From: Acanthosepion lycidas
Lineage: Eukaryota > Mollusca > Cephalopoda > Sepiida > Sepiidae
NCBI GenBank assembly: GCA_963932145.1
Contig: OZ010573.1
Location: 24,756,260 to 24,820,259, forward strand
Length of the DNA stretch: 64,000 nucleotides
Direction: 5' to 3'
In this document: in pieces, positions 1-12,703 of the stretch
How the letters are laid out: each line of letters opens with the position of its first letter
How positions within the stretch are numbered: position 1 is the stretch's first letter
Made by a program: the position numbers and the translations under genes
The notes under the pieces: model-generated
Database searches by the model: none
Seen by the model: the letters and a program-made list of their open reading frames with translations, nothing else
Told to the model about the DNA's origin: nothing

Positions 1-1110
1 AATTAAACCTGTTATTAAAAATAGTTACTCGAAACTTTTCCGATTAAAAATATTTGAATATTTAAAAATATATTGGAATATTTGATTTTATTAAAGATAC
101 AGAAAATACCCGCTCCAATATCTACGGGGATTTATTCTATTGTGTTTTCATTGGAGACGAAAATCACACACACACATCTGTTTGTTGTGATTGACGAACA
201 ACACCTAAATCGAGTTGATACAATGAGAGATAAAACAAACAGTCGTATGCTACCAGTCAAATTTCTTGGTATATTGGGAGAAAATATTATGACGGCATAA
301 TGAAAATTTACAATTTCTTAATATTTTAATTCAATAATTTACCATTTTCTTAAAAGTAAAATATGTTTTAAAAAAGAAGCGAGATTGTTAAGTTAAATTT
401 CGGTTTTAAAATCTGGCATTATTTGGAATATAATAATTGGAATATAATAATTTAATAAACATTATGAAAACAAAATGTCAAAATAATAACACAGAAATGT
501 AATAGCAAATTTAATAAACATTTATTTCAAGAAAGTTATATTACACAATTTTGGAAGCAATTAAAATTGAATATTTACCTTAAGTCGTCCCATTAATCCA
601 AATTTACGGTATCAAAAGCTTTTTTACAAGTTTTACGTTTACAGAAATAGCTGAACAAAATGATTAATTTTAAGAAATAAAACATTATGAAAAACTATTA
701 TTTTTACACATGGTCATTAATACAAATAATATTGTTACATTTTACAGCAAAAAAGGTAAGTTTAATTGAATTACGTTTTCATAAAATAAAATAAGTTTTT
801 TCATTATGTTTACTTTTACTGTGTTTAAAACGAAAGCGTAAGGAGTTAAAGTGTAATTATACATTGATCGGTTAATTATGATACTTTAATTAAAAAAAAG
901 AGAAGCTATTATTATTACCATCCCAGCATATTTAAAACGGCTGTATTTCAAATAATTTTTTGTATTTTTGTATTTATTTATATAAAATTTAATAAATAAC
1001 TTTCTAAAAACATTATTTTTAAACCATAGTCGATCGAATATTTTATTTATTTAATACTTAATGATTTTACTAATACAAATTTTAAATTATTATTGCATTG
1101 TGGTAAATGT
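1..1110. other. AT-rich DNA without recognised features
   Basis: Very AT-rich sequence with many short A and T runs and stops in all frames. I see no conserved motif, repeat boundary or splice-bounded coding patch in it. Confidence 0.6.
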
Positions 1111-1119
1111 ATAACAAAG

Positions 1120-2255
1120 TGGAAAATGTCTTCGTGTGACGCATTTTGTCCTTTAGGACATCATCATACTAAATTTGTTATGTTGGTGCAACTATACATG
1201 CGTTTTTCTAGCGAATTTCATTTAGATTCTTTCTCCTTTTCTTTTTGTTTCCACCACTTTTGTTATTAGATATCCCACACTGTGATAATAGAAGATCTGC
1301 CAGGAATGGTGAAAAGTTGTAAGAGCCGGGACGCAAACTTACTGTGGTTGACCTTGCAATCAAGGCATTCTCTAAACATTTTCGTCGTAGTGAATTGTTT
1401 TCTCTTTTGATGAGAGTAACATTTTTTTAATGTCAAAATTGTGCATTACGGAAAGCAACCAACGCATTTGATGTGTTTTTTTGTAAAACGTACATTTTGC
1501 TTTCATATAACCTTTTTATTTATATTTCTTGAGCTTTCTCCTATGGATTTTTTCTGACAATTATTACCGGCGATCGTGTAAACTCCTCCTTCGAGTTTTA
1601 GCGTATTATTTTGTTTAGTACAGACTAAGTCTTTTACTGTTTTAAATGCAGTCGTAACAAATTTTATGTTGTGTTTGGACACACTCTTTTCAATTGTAGA
1701 TGTGATAGAGTTAGTTGGAAGGACTGTATTTTTTTTATTCATTGGGTTAGTCAGGGGGCAATTTCTATTCTGGAAAATTTTATTAGCCTTTTGATCCGAA
1801 TTGAATATAAAATAATTAGGGTATTGAAGAAGCCTGAAAGTGTTTTCAATATATTTCTTCTCTTCATGTAAATACTGGGGGCTGCAAATTCTGAGTGATC
1901 TTAAGCATAATCCGATGATTATACCGGAATTTATTTTGTTGTTATGAAGAAAATAGAAATATATTATATTATGGTTGATTTCCGGTGGGCACCAAGTTTG
2001 AAAATATTGTTAAAGAGGTCTAACATGATATCAAGGACAGGTAAGGAATTGCATCCTTCTATTTTATATGTAAATTTTATTGTATGTTCGACTTTGTTTA
2101 GTTTATATACAAGGTCAGGCAAATCAGTATCAGAAGGATATATTAGTAGAGCATCATCAGTATATCGGAAGTATGTTGATTGTTTGGGTAAAATATATTG
2201 GAACGGACCAGAGTCGAGAAATTCTAAGATATATGCCCTACTTCACTAAGAGGCG
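1120..2255 (-). mobile_element. Penelope-like retroelement, RT end plus GIY-YIG endonuclease region, decayed
   Basis: Read on the minus strand, about 2145-2171 encodes a YTDDALLIYPSD stretch typical of the Penelope reverse transcriptase active site. It is followed by a KLPFLD-like motif (LPVLDIML) and an HRKST block. Further downstream, about 1510-1620, comes LEGGVYTIAGNNCQKK then IGESSRN, the GIY...YIG pattern of the endonuclease that Penelope-like elements carry after the RT. The stretch 1120-1900 is homologous to 42530-43330. It is an old, broken copy with no complete reading frame. Confidence 0.7.
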
Positions 2256-2289
2256 ATCCCATTGAAATAGCAAAATATACACGTATACA

Positions 2290-2450
2290 GTAATATATAT
2301 ATATATATATATATATATTAATGCACACACATATAGGAAGATATAATTATATATATATATATAGTAATATAAGACATAAATATATATATTGTAATATAAA
2401 ATAATATATATATACACATAGATATGGTAATATATACATGTATATATTAA
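2290..2450. repeat. (TA)n / TATACA low-complexity tract
   Basis: Mixed TA dinucleotide and TACA variants spread over about 160 bp, next to the start of the Penelope-like copy. Confidence 0.85.
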
Positions 2451-2459
2451 AGAAAAATA

Positions 2460-3150
2460 TACCACTTTAAGGTCCCATTATAATAATTTATTTCACCAGA
2501 GCCCTTTTGAAGTACTCTGGATCATCAGATAGCACTTCCAAAAGATGAAAAGAAATGAAATGAAAATTCATACTTTTGATGGGTAGTGTAAGTTTTTGTA
2601 ATTTAATAGAGGGGTAATGAGGAGTTGTTGGAAAGACATGGTCGAGTTTGAGAGACGGTTCATTTAATATTTATTTCAATCATACTTAGTATTGAAAGAG
2701 GAGGGACCAGACCATGACCTATTTAATCGGTTAACTTAACGGAAGTGATATATTGAAAAGGGAGGGGAGAAGAGAGAAAAAGAAAAGAGAAAGAACGCGG
2801 AAGTAAAGAGAAAGAGGCTGTAAATAGGTATCACATAGTAAGGAGTGGGGTGGTATAGTTTTAGCAATTCATGTAAAATATAGATTTTAATGGTTGATAG
2901 TAATTTAAATGTCTAAAAAAACTACGAAGATATTAATTTGATCCTTGTTAGAAATTTAAATATTTCATTCTTTTACAAATAATTTAGGGATTTAATATAA
3001 GTTAAATACTGTATTTATTAACACATTCATAGAGAACACATCAAAAAATTTTCTTAAAAATATAACAGTTTACAGATAGTAATCTTTTAATATTGTAAAA
3101 GATTGTTAAGGTAACATCTTTATCAGTTTGAATCTAATTCATGAATGTAA
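2460..3150. other. Unassigned AT-rich spacer with a purine patch
   Basis: No gene or known repeat recognised. A G/A-rich patch lies at about 2755-2820 on the plus strand. Confidence 0.5.
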
Positions 3151-3154
3151 TTTG

Positions 3155-3157
<3 letters not shown>

Positions 3158-3210
<53 letters not shown>
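3158..3210. repeat. (TA)n microsatellite
   Basis: About 26 perfect TA units. Confidence 0.95.
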
Positions 3211-3213
<3 letters not shown>

Positions 3214-3222
3214 CAGGATGTG

Positions 3223-3549
3223 TGTGTAACGAATGCACAGCTGCAATTTTCGACGGATTTGTACCAAAATTTACATGCACATGCTCCAAGTTAGTGGGAA
3301 GGCCAAGACCGACGTTGCATTTCCCAACTCCCATCGATAGTGAAAATAATCGATTTTTTCATGCTTCTACGGCAGTTTTAATGTAGTTTTCGGTCATTTT
3401 CTACTGGCTAGAGTGAGAGCCTATAACTGGCTGCCACGAATAGTCAGGAAGATTCTATTGGCTAGCGGGAGAGCCAACAGCTGACTGACACGAATTTTAA
3501 CTAGCATGCTAGCATGTAAAAAAAAATCGATAGCTGCATTCGTCACAAG
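3223..3549. mobile_element. Putative small DNA element with terminal inverted repeats
   Basis: The left end TGTGTAACGAATGCA is matched by the inverted right end TGTGACGAATGCAGC at 3535-3547. Inside, two diverged copies of a unit running from a TGGCTAG...GAGAGCC core to GACTG/CTGCCACGAAT lie side by side at about 3405-3500. The element starts directly after a (TA)n tract. The ends are inferred; no transposase is present, so it would be a non-autonomous element. Confidence 0.45.
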
Positions 3550-3950
3550 TGGGAAAAATATAAATCTGCATCGCACTTTACTCCAATTGGCTCATTCGCT
3601 TGCTTAAACTCAACGTTGATTCTGATTCCGCAGAACTGAGCTATGTGTGAAAAAGTATTTGTTGTTAACATTCTTCGGTTTTTCCACTTATGAGTCCTTT
3701 TTTAAAGCTGATCGTTTTGTGTTCATTTTGTTTAGTTCTTTTTTCGTAACAGATTTAATGTTTAGTATAGAGCTTAGAAAAAATTGGCAGTGTGAGATAG
3801 GCAAGAAGTAAGGCATGTAGCAACATCAGTACGGCAAAGGGCACTCCTTTAAAGGCAAGGAAGGGGAAAATATTTTAAGTCAAGTGATAGCGATTGCTGT
3901 ATGAGTCGTACGATTTTTGAATCAAGCACGGGCAACGTCGGGCCATGCTG
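3550..3950. other. Unassigned spacer
   Basis: Mixed-composition DNA with no recognised coding or repeat motif. Confidence 0.5.
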
Positions 3951-3953
3951 CTA

Positions 3954-4133
3954 GTATATATATAATATATATATATATATACACACACACACATATATAT
4001 ATATTTATATATATACATACATATATATATATCAAGATAAACATATATATACATATCACCATTTATATATATACATAAAAATATAATCCTCATTGAAAAA
4101 TTAAAATGCACATGTTTGTATGTATATGTGTGC

Positions 4134-4175
<42 letters not shown>
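3954..4175. repeat. (TA)n tracts with CA and TATACA variants
   Basis: Two TA tracts (about 3954-4070 and 4136-4175) separated by 60 bp of ordinary AT-rich DNA. Confidence 0.85.
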
Positions 4176-4178
<3 letters not shown>

Positions 4179-4179
4179 T

Positions 4180-4870
4180 AAGTATATAAGTGTGAATTTG
4201 TATTAATAAACGTTTTTCTTAAAAATTCCCTACACATTTTTAAAAAATCACTTTACATCAACTTTTTTTCCTTAGAACAATGTTAGTGTTAGTGTGTAAC
4301 TATGGGTTATTATTACCATTATTATTATTATTATTATTTTAAAATATTAATATTGAAGTGTCATAATCCGATTGTAGATTCTTTTTGTCTGTGCCCGGCA
4401 TGTATGCTTTCCTTTTTCTTTTCTCCCTGTCTAATTTCTATAATTTTTTCTCCTTTGTCTTTTTTCTCCACTATTGTTTCTAGTTCCTCTTCCACTTTTT
4501 TGTGGATTTACTTGATAAATAGGTCAGCATGTCTAACAAACCCCGCCCACTACTGTTATTATATGTCTCTTTATTAAGATGGATGTGAATACTTCGATCT
4601 CTTTTCTTCTTTGTTTCTTTCTTCTTTTCCTAATTTTGTTTGCATATCTTTCGTCTTCCAATTTCTCAATCACCTTATCCGTTTCGAGAGATATATCTCC
4701 TTCAACCAATTTGAACCTGCTTCCTCAAACAAATGTGTATACATGAAAAATGATAATACATAATTCTTCTTATGCCCGGAATATTTGTCAGTCATGTAAA
4801 TATATGAAAATAGTCAATCTGAGGAATCATGAAACCTAAAAGTTATCTGTTTCTTAATAATTTATATAAA
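4180..4870. other. Pyrimidine-rich spacer with a short (ATT)n run
   Basis: A short (ATT)n run lies at about 4313-4340, then a T/C-rich stretch to about 4690. A 91-codon frame here is composition-driven and shows no conserved pattern. Confidence 0.5.
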
Positions 4871-4879
4871 CATATCATT

Positions 4880-4897
4880 ATATATATATATACATAT

Positions 4898-4952
<55 letters not shown>

Positions 4953-4989
4953 TATATACATATATATATATATATAGAGAGAGAGAGTA

Positions 4990-5028
<39 letters not shown>

Positions 5029-6097
5029 TAGATATATATAGATATATATATATATATACAAGCGCACACACACATATATATAGTAAAATACACATATATA
5101 CACACACATATATATATATATATGCTGATATATATTGTAATATCTACATATGTATACATATATATAGTAATATCTACATATATATACATATATATAGTAA
5201 TATCTACATATATATATACATATTAGTAATATATACATATATATTAATATATATATAATATGTATGCACCGAGATATTTAAAAGGTAGAGAGTTGTGTCC
5301 CATTAATTGAAAAAATGTGAAATAGTGACTCACTGACATTCGCATTTATTATATAGAAGATGAGATATATAAAAGTTACAGTTGTGTCCCTTTAATTGAA
5401 AACACAGACATTCACATATATTATATAAATATATAGTACGATATACATATACATTAATATATAGTATAATATACAAATATATATATATCTATATGTATAC
5501 ATATATATTTATATATATTAATATATACATATATATACATATATATATTAATGTATACATATGTATATATACAAATATGTTAATATATATATATATTAAT
5601 ATATACATATATATATATACATATATATGAATATGTACATATATATATATACATATATATTAATATGGACATATATATATACATATATATTAATATGTAC
5701 ATATATATATACATATATATTAATATGTACAAATATATATATACATATATATTAATATGTACATATAGATTATATTTATTATTTATATATTACATATATA
5801 TGATACATATATATTCTTATATATAATTATATAAATACATATATATTTATATTAATATATAGATACATGTAGTAATATATGCATATATATATACTATCTG
5901 TATAATAGCATATACATATATATACATATATATAGTAACATATACGTATAAATAGTAAAATATACATATATAAATACATATCTATATAATAACATATACT
6001 AATATATACAAACTAACATATGAATATAGACATATATATATACTAACTTATACATATGTATATAGTACCTTATATATCCATTAACACCAAAATATAG

Positions 6098-6149
<52 letters not shown>

Positions 6150-6465
6150 ATATGCATAATAACATATAAATATAAATAGTAATATAAATATATATCTTAA
6201 GATATACATATAGATATAATTAGGTATATATATGTATGTTACTTTATATATATATAGTGATTGAGATATGTATATGTTAGTATATATAAGTATGTATTTT
6301 ACTATATATATGTATGGCTTATTTTATATATATATGTATATGTTACTATCTATATGTTGCTATATATTTTGTGCATGAAACTCATAGTCGTCCAAGCTGC
6401 GTTTTGTTATCACCAGCACAGTATGTGAGATATATTTAATTTATATACGTATATATATAGAGAGA

Positions 6466-6533
<68 letters not shown>

Positions 6534-6617
6534 ACATATATTAGGTTGGTGCAAAAATAATATCGTTTTTTGATGTTAAAAAATACGTCAAAAAACGATA
6601 TTATTTTTGCACCAACC

Positions 6618-6650
<33 letters not shown>

Positions 6651-6729
6651 CTTTATATATACACAGAAACATATATATATACATACAGAAACATATAGAA
6701 ACATATATATACATATAGAAACACCCACC

Positions 6730-6767
<38 letters not shown>

Positions 6768-6795
6768 CGCCCGCACGTATATATATGTGTGTGTG

Positions 6796-6859
<64 letters not shown>

Positions 6860-6943
6860 TGTATATACAGACACACACATATATATACATATATACATTT
6901 AGAAACATGTATATATACATATAGACACACACACACACGCACA

Positions 6944-6979
<36 letters not shown>

Positions 6980-7146
6980 GAGATATATATATACATACAT
7001 ATGGAAACATATAAATATACATATAGACACTAATATATATTTATACATATAAAAATATACACATATATATATACATACATATAACAATTATATATATATG
7101 TACATATATTAATTATATGTATTCGTATATATATACATACATAAAT
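4880..7146. repeat. 2.2-kb TA/CA/GA cryptic simple-sequence block
   Basis: Nearly unbroken TA dinucleotide sequence with interspersed TACA, CACA and GAGA variants. Between about 5641 and 5762 there is a higher-order tandem repeat: four 30-bp units, each ending in TTAATATGTAC or a near variant. Frames rich in Tyr and Ile across the block are artefacts of the repeat. One MITE sits inside at 6541-6619. Confidence 0.9.
6541..6619. mobile_element. Palindromic mariner-type MITE inside (TA)n
   Basis: The 79-bp near-perfect palindrome starts TTAGGTTGGTGCAAAAATA and ends with its inverse. The short centre is TGATGTTAAAAAATACGTCA. The terminal sequence resembles the Hsmar1/MADE1 type of mariner ends. 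The TA on both sides is compatible with TA target duplication but cannot be told from the surrounding repeat. Confidence 0.85.
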
Positions 7147-7147
7147 A

Positions 7148-7516
7148 CAGGGTACAATGGATATATTGTCGTCTAAATTACGCAAATATGAAATTAACAC
7201 TGACGTCTCATTTTAACAGATATATTTACTACTCGTGATCATTTCAAACCCATTCTTAATCTCCATCAGACTCATCCAACTCCTTCCGAATCCTCAGCTC
7301 TGTCCTCATATTGATACCCACTCTAAAATATTCATATTGGATCTTTTGGCGCGAATGACAATCAGTACAATCTCTACGGAGTGAATTGTGTCATGGGGCT
7401 CTTTTTGTCACTGACAGTTCCCAACTGACTCTACAGCGCTCTGACAAATTAAAAAACAAACAACGCACATCGGCGAAATTAAAGTATAAAATGGCAAAAA
7501 TGTACCTATCGCAACT

Positions 7517-7518
<2 letters not shown>
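7148..7518 (-). mobile_element. Internally deleted mariner transposon (371 bp)
   Basis: Both ends match the longer copy at 24866-25688: left CAGGGTACAATGGATATATTG, right the inverse of a CAAGTTGCGATAGGTAC end. The stretch 7250-7500 is homologous to 25410-25670, the N-terminal coding end of the transposase (minus strand: QFTPSEIW-like start, then IRSGTSNTNIS-like helix). It carries less of the transposase than its relative, so the two copies arose by separate deletions. It is inserted at TA between (TA)n tracts. Confidence 0.8.

Positions 7519-7570
<52 letters not shown>
7519..7570. repeat. (TA)n microsatellite
   Basis: About 25 TA units directly after the mariner end. Confidence 0.95.
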
Positions 7571-7571
<1 letters not shown>

Positions 7572-7855
7572 TTATATATATCGTAAAACTAGCTGAAAAG
7601 CCGCCCTACCAGGCGGCATTTAAGTTAGCTACTACGGAGTGTTCTTGATTGGGCCTTCGGCTTGTTCACAAGTTTGAGAGATCCTAAGTCTTTGCATATT
7701 CTCAGCAATGGGAGTTCACCTGTCTGCTGTTTTTTCATTTGCACGGGACTTTCTTTTCGTCGCTGCAGCCTTGGTTCTTTTGCTTGCAATATTGTCATTA
7801 TATATGTCCGGTACTTACAGGAAAGCGCTTAATATCAGTGAAAGAGCTAACATAC
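7571..7855. other. Unassigned spacer with a short GC-rich hairpin
   Basis: About 7597-7617 reads GCCGCCCTACCAGGCGGC, a small hairpin. Nothing else recognised. Confidence 0.5.
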
Positions 7856-7859
7856 TTAG

Positions 7860-7975
7860 TTGTATAGATATGAGTTTGTAACCCTAGCTTTCACGCTTTT
7901 GCGATCTTCAAACTCTGGGTTTGTTTGAGGATCGCAAAAACCTAGGGTTACAAACTCATAAACACCGATATACAA
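7860..7975. mobile_element. Palindromic element, possible MITE
   Basis: The left arm GAGTTTGTAACCCTAG...TTTTGCGATC (about 7870-7905) is matched by the inverted right arm GATCGCAAAAACCTAGGG...AAACTC (7931-7960). A third partial piece of the arm (GATCGCAAATAGCGTGAAACC) follows at about 8023. Family not recognised. Confidence 0.55.
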
Positions 7976-8070
7976 AACTATATATAAATCAAAAAATTTA
8001 AAAATTAATCTGCTTGTCTGACGATCGCAAATAGCGTGAAACCAAGGGGCGCAAACTCACACCAATCCAG

Positions 8071-8071
<1 letters not shown>

Positions 8072-8108
<37 letters not shown>
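8072..8108. repeat. (TA)n microsatellite
   Basis: About 18 TA units. Confidence 0.95.
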
Positions 8109-8111
<3 letters not shown>

Positions 8112-8199
8112 CATATAGACACATATACATAGTAACATATGTATTAACATATACATCATAACATGTACATATATATTTATATATTAACAAATACATATA

Positions 8200-9560
8200 T
8201 ACAATCTGTCAGAAGTTATTAAGAAAATCATGTAAACTTCAACAATTCAAATTTGGTTCGAAATGGTCAAATTTTAAACAATTAATTTAGATGTCCAAAC
8301 AAAGCCTAGGTTAAATTTTTAGGTCGTATCAATATAAACATATTGATACGAAGTTATTTGATGTATTCTAAAAATGGCCGTCTGAAGTTATTAGACAAAA
8401 CCAATTAATCACATTTTACTTCAATAAAAACGTAATAAAATAATCAAAAATTGATCAACACCTATAATAGAAGAAATAACAAACACATATGGTAAGTCTT
8501 TGAATCCTTTACATTTTAATATAGTAACCATTCTTCTCAATAACAGCCAGTAATCTACTGCCCATTGATTTTGTAATTTTTTCTCTTTACACATTTTGTG
8601 CTCAAAGAATTCCCAGGTAAGCTTAGGTACATGAAAAGGAGCGTTATCGTGCATTGATATACACTTCACTTTGAAACTGCAAGACTTGTACTTGTACCAT
8701 GCAAAGAAAGTCTTGTTCATAAAATCACAATAGTTAGCACTGTTCAGTTTCACATCTTCATCAACCTTGAATGGTCCAGTAATGGTTTGGTCGACAATTC
8801 CAGCCTATATCATAACATACCGCCGCCTCCTTGTTGCCCCCTTTTAGCCACAGACACGTCTGAGTTAGATAAAATTCATTCTTTGTCCCATCTATCAGGT
8901 CCATAAAATATCTTCCGTGATAATTACTTTAGAAAAGACAATTTTCATGTGTTTCTTTGTCCGATTTTGAAGTTTTAAAATATTTTAAAATATTTGCTTT
9001 AGTGAGAAGAGGTGACTTAGGAGATTGTTTTACAGATCCCGACTCATAAAGTATTCTGCACTTTTGTTCTTCTTCACTCCCTCAATTCCATCCTTTGCAA
9101 AGCTTTGAGCGCTGGTCAAAAGTTATTGTTTCACTATAACTCGCTTTAGTCTCAAGGAAAGTTCTTAAAGCCTTTTCCTTTGAGTTCTCAACTTATGTTT
9201 TAAACTGCCTTCTTTATCGTTCAGTGATCTCTGCAAAACTCCTTTAGTATCTCCAATGTGGATTTTCCTTCACTCAATTTGGTTATCTTCTGTTTTTCAG
9301 CAGTTGTTAGATCCTTCCCTTTACCCATGTTGCAACATATATTGTGAACAAAAAAATAGTTTTTATTACATTTCAGAGGTCTTAAGCTAATATTAGTTTA
9401 ATCTGCATACTAACTTCAGCCAGTTCATTTCCGTAAATTCCATATATCTCAATAACTAATGATTAAAAATGGTTGAAAATTTAATTAAATATTTTCCTAA
9501 AGGTAGAAATAGACGAGTTTAAATTTGACAAATATTGGCTCAGAATTTTTCAGTTATTGA
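8200..9560 (-). mobile_element. Tc1-like DNA transposon, decayed
   Basis: On the minus strand a start at 9328 reads MGKGKDLTTAEKQKI, the usual beginning of a Tc1/mariner helix-turn-helix region in this subfamily. Later pieces read SKVIITED-like, VAKRGQQGGGG-like, IVDQTITGPFKVDE-like (about 8760-8850), and the catalytic block HDNAPFHVPKLTWEFF (about 8610-8670). A 110-codon frame (8421-8753) survives at the C-terminal end; the rest is interrupted by stops and frameshifts, and the ENLW-type region near the third catalytic residue is not recognisable. The outer ends are approximate; GTCAGAAGTTATTA near 8200 and TAATAACT-type words near 9550 may be the terminal repeats. Confidence 0.75.
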
Positions 9561-9723
9561 GGTCTATTTGATTTGCATAACATCTTAAGACAGTCTGTGG
9601 TAATATATACGCACATAGTAACATATACATAAATATAGTAGCATATAGTAACCGACACATATACACATATATATGTATAATATCGTACATCGAGATTGCA
9701 TTGTGCAGTCGTCCTACCGGTCT

Positions 9724-9726
<3 letters not shown>

Positions 9727-9778
<52 letters not shown>
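9727..9778. repeat. (TA)n microsatellite
   Basis: About 26 TA units. Confidence 0.95.
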
Positions 9779-9780
<2 letters not shown>

Positions 9781-9987
9781 TAAATCTACAAACAGTTTCC
9801 CTAGAGGAAAGCATGTTCTTATCCTTCCGGAAAGTATATATGTAAGATTTTTTCGAATATCCAGTCCAGTAGACAAAAATAAATATATAGTTTAAAGATA
9901 AACGAACCGTCTAATCATATACGAAATATTAAAATCTGTCGGATTAATAAATAAAAAATCCGTTCATGTCTTTAGATGATATCTATA

Positions 9988-10031
<44 letters not shown>

Positions 10032-10063
10032 TATATATAAATATAATTATATATATATGTATA

Positions 10064-10124
<61 letters not shown>

Positions 10125-10145
10125 ATGTATATATATGTATGTATT
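9988..10145. repeat. (TA)n tract with TATG variants
   Basis: Two perfect TA runs joined by TATACATATA-like variants and ending in (TATG)n. Confidence 0.9.
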
Positions 10146-10221
10146 TTTATTTAATTGTGCAGTATATAAATTATTTCATAAAGAAGTAATTATACAAAGA
10201 ATTAATTAGCAATGTTAATAT

Positions 10222-10560
10222 GATTAATGGCGAAATCACTTTGTTCCTTGAATAACACGATTCTTATACTGAATTGTTGTCAGGTGGAATTAATGATTCT
10301 GAGCCGAGTCCTTTCGACAATTTCAAATTGTCATCATCAGGGCATAATATTTCCATTTACAGGTAAACACCGAGACGAAATAAATGTAGTGTAAACCGAA
10401 AGATGTTTTTAAATTTGCTATTTATTGACAGTTATATTATTTTGGAATGTGCGATGCCGCAACACTAGAGTTCTTGTTAAATGATTCAAGTGAGAATTTT
10501 GTTTTAATTTAGTAATGTGATGAATTCACGAATTTTTGTTGTTTATGTGTTTTTCAGTTA
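10222..10560. repeat. Interspersed repeat family A, copy 1
   Basis: The left end AATGGCGAAATCACTTTG is the inverse of the right end of the copy at 36590-36930 (GAAGTGAATTCGCCATTA). The piece TTTGGAATGTGCGATGCCGC at 10441 matches, in direct orientation, 36665-36690 and 17930-17950. The motif around CCTGATGATGACAA (inverse, 10325) resembles the mixed-orientation ends of Penelope-like elements; that link is an inference. Confidence 0.5.
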
Positions 10561-10846
10561 AAGTGACATAGACTAAATTATAGTCCAATTAATAGAGTAA
10601 AATGTCTTAGTAGTTTTTTTCACAGAATTTTTAGATTCTGAATGTACTAATTTTCGTAAATATATTTAATTGTGCAGTATATATATTATATCATATAGAA
10701 GTAATTATACATTTATATATATTCTTTGTATAGGCCAATATCCTAAAATATGCTAAAATAAATAATATTGCTCTACTTTGTATTGATCCCTCTTTTAAAT
10801 TATATGTTACGAACGTTGGAATTGTACTCCATTCATTCTCATCTAA

Positions 10847-10850
<4 letters not shown>

Positions 10851-10926
<76 letters not shown>

Positions 10927-10928
10927 AC
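10851..10928. repeat. (TA)n followed by (TG)n
   Basis: About 29 TA units then nine TG units. Confidence 0.95.
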
Positions 10929-11089
10929 TTCGGTGATAGAAGTTAAAAGTAATTTTCTTCGTATTTTAGGTTTAATTTTTAATGGTGGGGGGGAGATGAA
11001 TTGTTATATATATTTTAATAATAATATCAATTGTTTCTCTAACTGGGACTTAACAACGATAATAAAATCCCTTTTCCTTTCATTTTAAT

Positions 11090-11910
11090 AAACGCAAATA
11101 ATAACACATTTTCTACCTCACCATATAAAAAAAAACAACCAGCAAAAACTCTTGTCCTCTCAACTATAAGAGTGAATGTCCTAATTACAACAAAATAGTA
11201 CTTATATAGAATTTAATTAACCGAACACAAATTAATTACTCCACAGAAAAAGATTTTCTACACTGAACTAAAAAAATATTAAATAGACTCATTAATAATG
11301 ATTTCCAAACCACATTGTAGATGAACAAATAAGACGATTTATCAAAAACCTCACACAAGTCAAATAGAACATGGTACTTCCTCAAAGGACCCTAAATATA
11401 TCAAACTGTTATATTATAACCAGATGCATGCTAACTACACACAGAATGAGAAAATCATAAAAAAACTCATTCGTACTAATATATCACCCATGGATCCAAA
11501 TAAAAAGTAATATTATTCATATATTATACAAAATACATTACAACCCATTTACTTATTCGCAATAACTCCTCCGTACCAACTGGTGTATTACGTAAAACCA
11601 ACATTATATATCAATTCAAATCTCCCTTGTGAGAATGTCTCTCCGACAGAAAAACAAATATGTTAGACATACTACAACTACATTATCAAGACGTCTTTAC
11701 ATATGTCTGACCATTCGTCCATTGCGAGACATTTACACCAACATTCCTGTCCACATTCACAGTATAGAAAAATACTGATTGATAACACAGCTATACTACA
11801 CCAAGAAAATAACACTGCAGATTCTCGAGGCAATGTACATTAACACAATAAAGCTTACATTGAATAGAATCAGCTACGAATACTGTAATAATGTTCTAAA
11901 ATGCTTATAA
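11090..11910 (+). mobile_element. Penelope-like retroelement, 3' coding end, decayed
   Basis: The plus strand has the wording of a common marine GIY-YIG Penelope type. YNQMHANYTQNEKIIKKLI at about 11425, then TTTTLSRRL, then a final block QILEAMYINTIK, LTLNRISYE and NNVLKCL ending near 11910. No whole frame remains. It belongs to a subfamily distinct from the copies at 1120-2255 and 25890-26560. Confidence 0.72.
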
Positions 11911-12300
11911 AAAGAACAGTTTTCACGCTTTAATGCGCACTCAACTATGAAATTCCAACATAAAAGAAAAAATTCCACAGTGGATAATTTTTCACGTCCT
12001 AATGAACGCTAAAGCGTAACTGTCAACCGTTGCATTTAAAACAAAAGGAAAAATTAGTAATTGATAGTTACACATAGTTTTTGACTTGCCATTTGCACCA
12101 TTGATGATGATCTCAGAAAGAGATGGAAAGTACTTGGGAAATAAAAATAATTTTCAATATTAGAGTGCATATCTTGCTTCATTTGATCGTAATATACGGA
12201 AAAATATTCATGAATATGAAAGGATTATGCTAAAAATAAGCAGATATAATGTTTGTAATATATTCATTCAGATATGACTAAAAGAGAATTTCCTGCCTAA
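11911..12300. other. Unassigned AT-rich spacer
   Basis: No recognised motif. Confidence 0.5.
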
Positions 12301-12302
12301 AT

Positions 12303-12306
<4 letters not shown>

Positions 12307-12376
<70 letters not shown>
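12307..12376. repeat. (TA)n microsatellite
   Basis: About 35 TA units, one of the longest perfect runs in the window. Confidence 0.95.
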
Positions 12377-12380
<4 letters not shown>

Positions 12381-12638
12381 ATTAAGAGAAAGAACTATCA
12401 GGTTTAAAATCTACAGTTCTTTCGCATTTATTTTTTTAAAAAGTGATTGATACAACGTAAAGCATAATATTTTAATTTAAAAAATATTTTACATCGCGAC
12501 ACGGAAATTTCTGTCTCGGAACTTAAATCTGCTCCATTATCAAGCGATGTTGGGTAACTTTTGATGAAAATGATTTACCTTTGATAAAAGTATTGTATTT
12601 AATAAAATACCATTTTGTTTTCAAAAGTAAATAACTTT

Positions 12639-12643
<5 letters not shown>

Positions 12644-12695
<52 letters not shown>

Positions 12696-12703
12696 GGAGA
12701 GAG
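12644..12703. repeat. (TA)n followed by (GA)n
   Basis: About 18 TA units run into GA repeats. The same TA-to-GA change is seen at several other tracts in the window. Confidence 0.9.

Noticed and set aside
4843-7087. Several long Tyr/Ile-rich open frames on the minus strand
   Set aside because: They are translations of TA/CA/GA simple sequence; no complexity and no start context.
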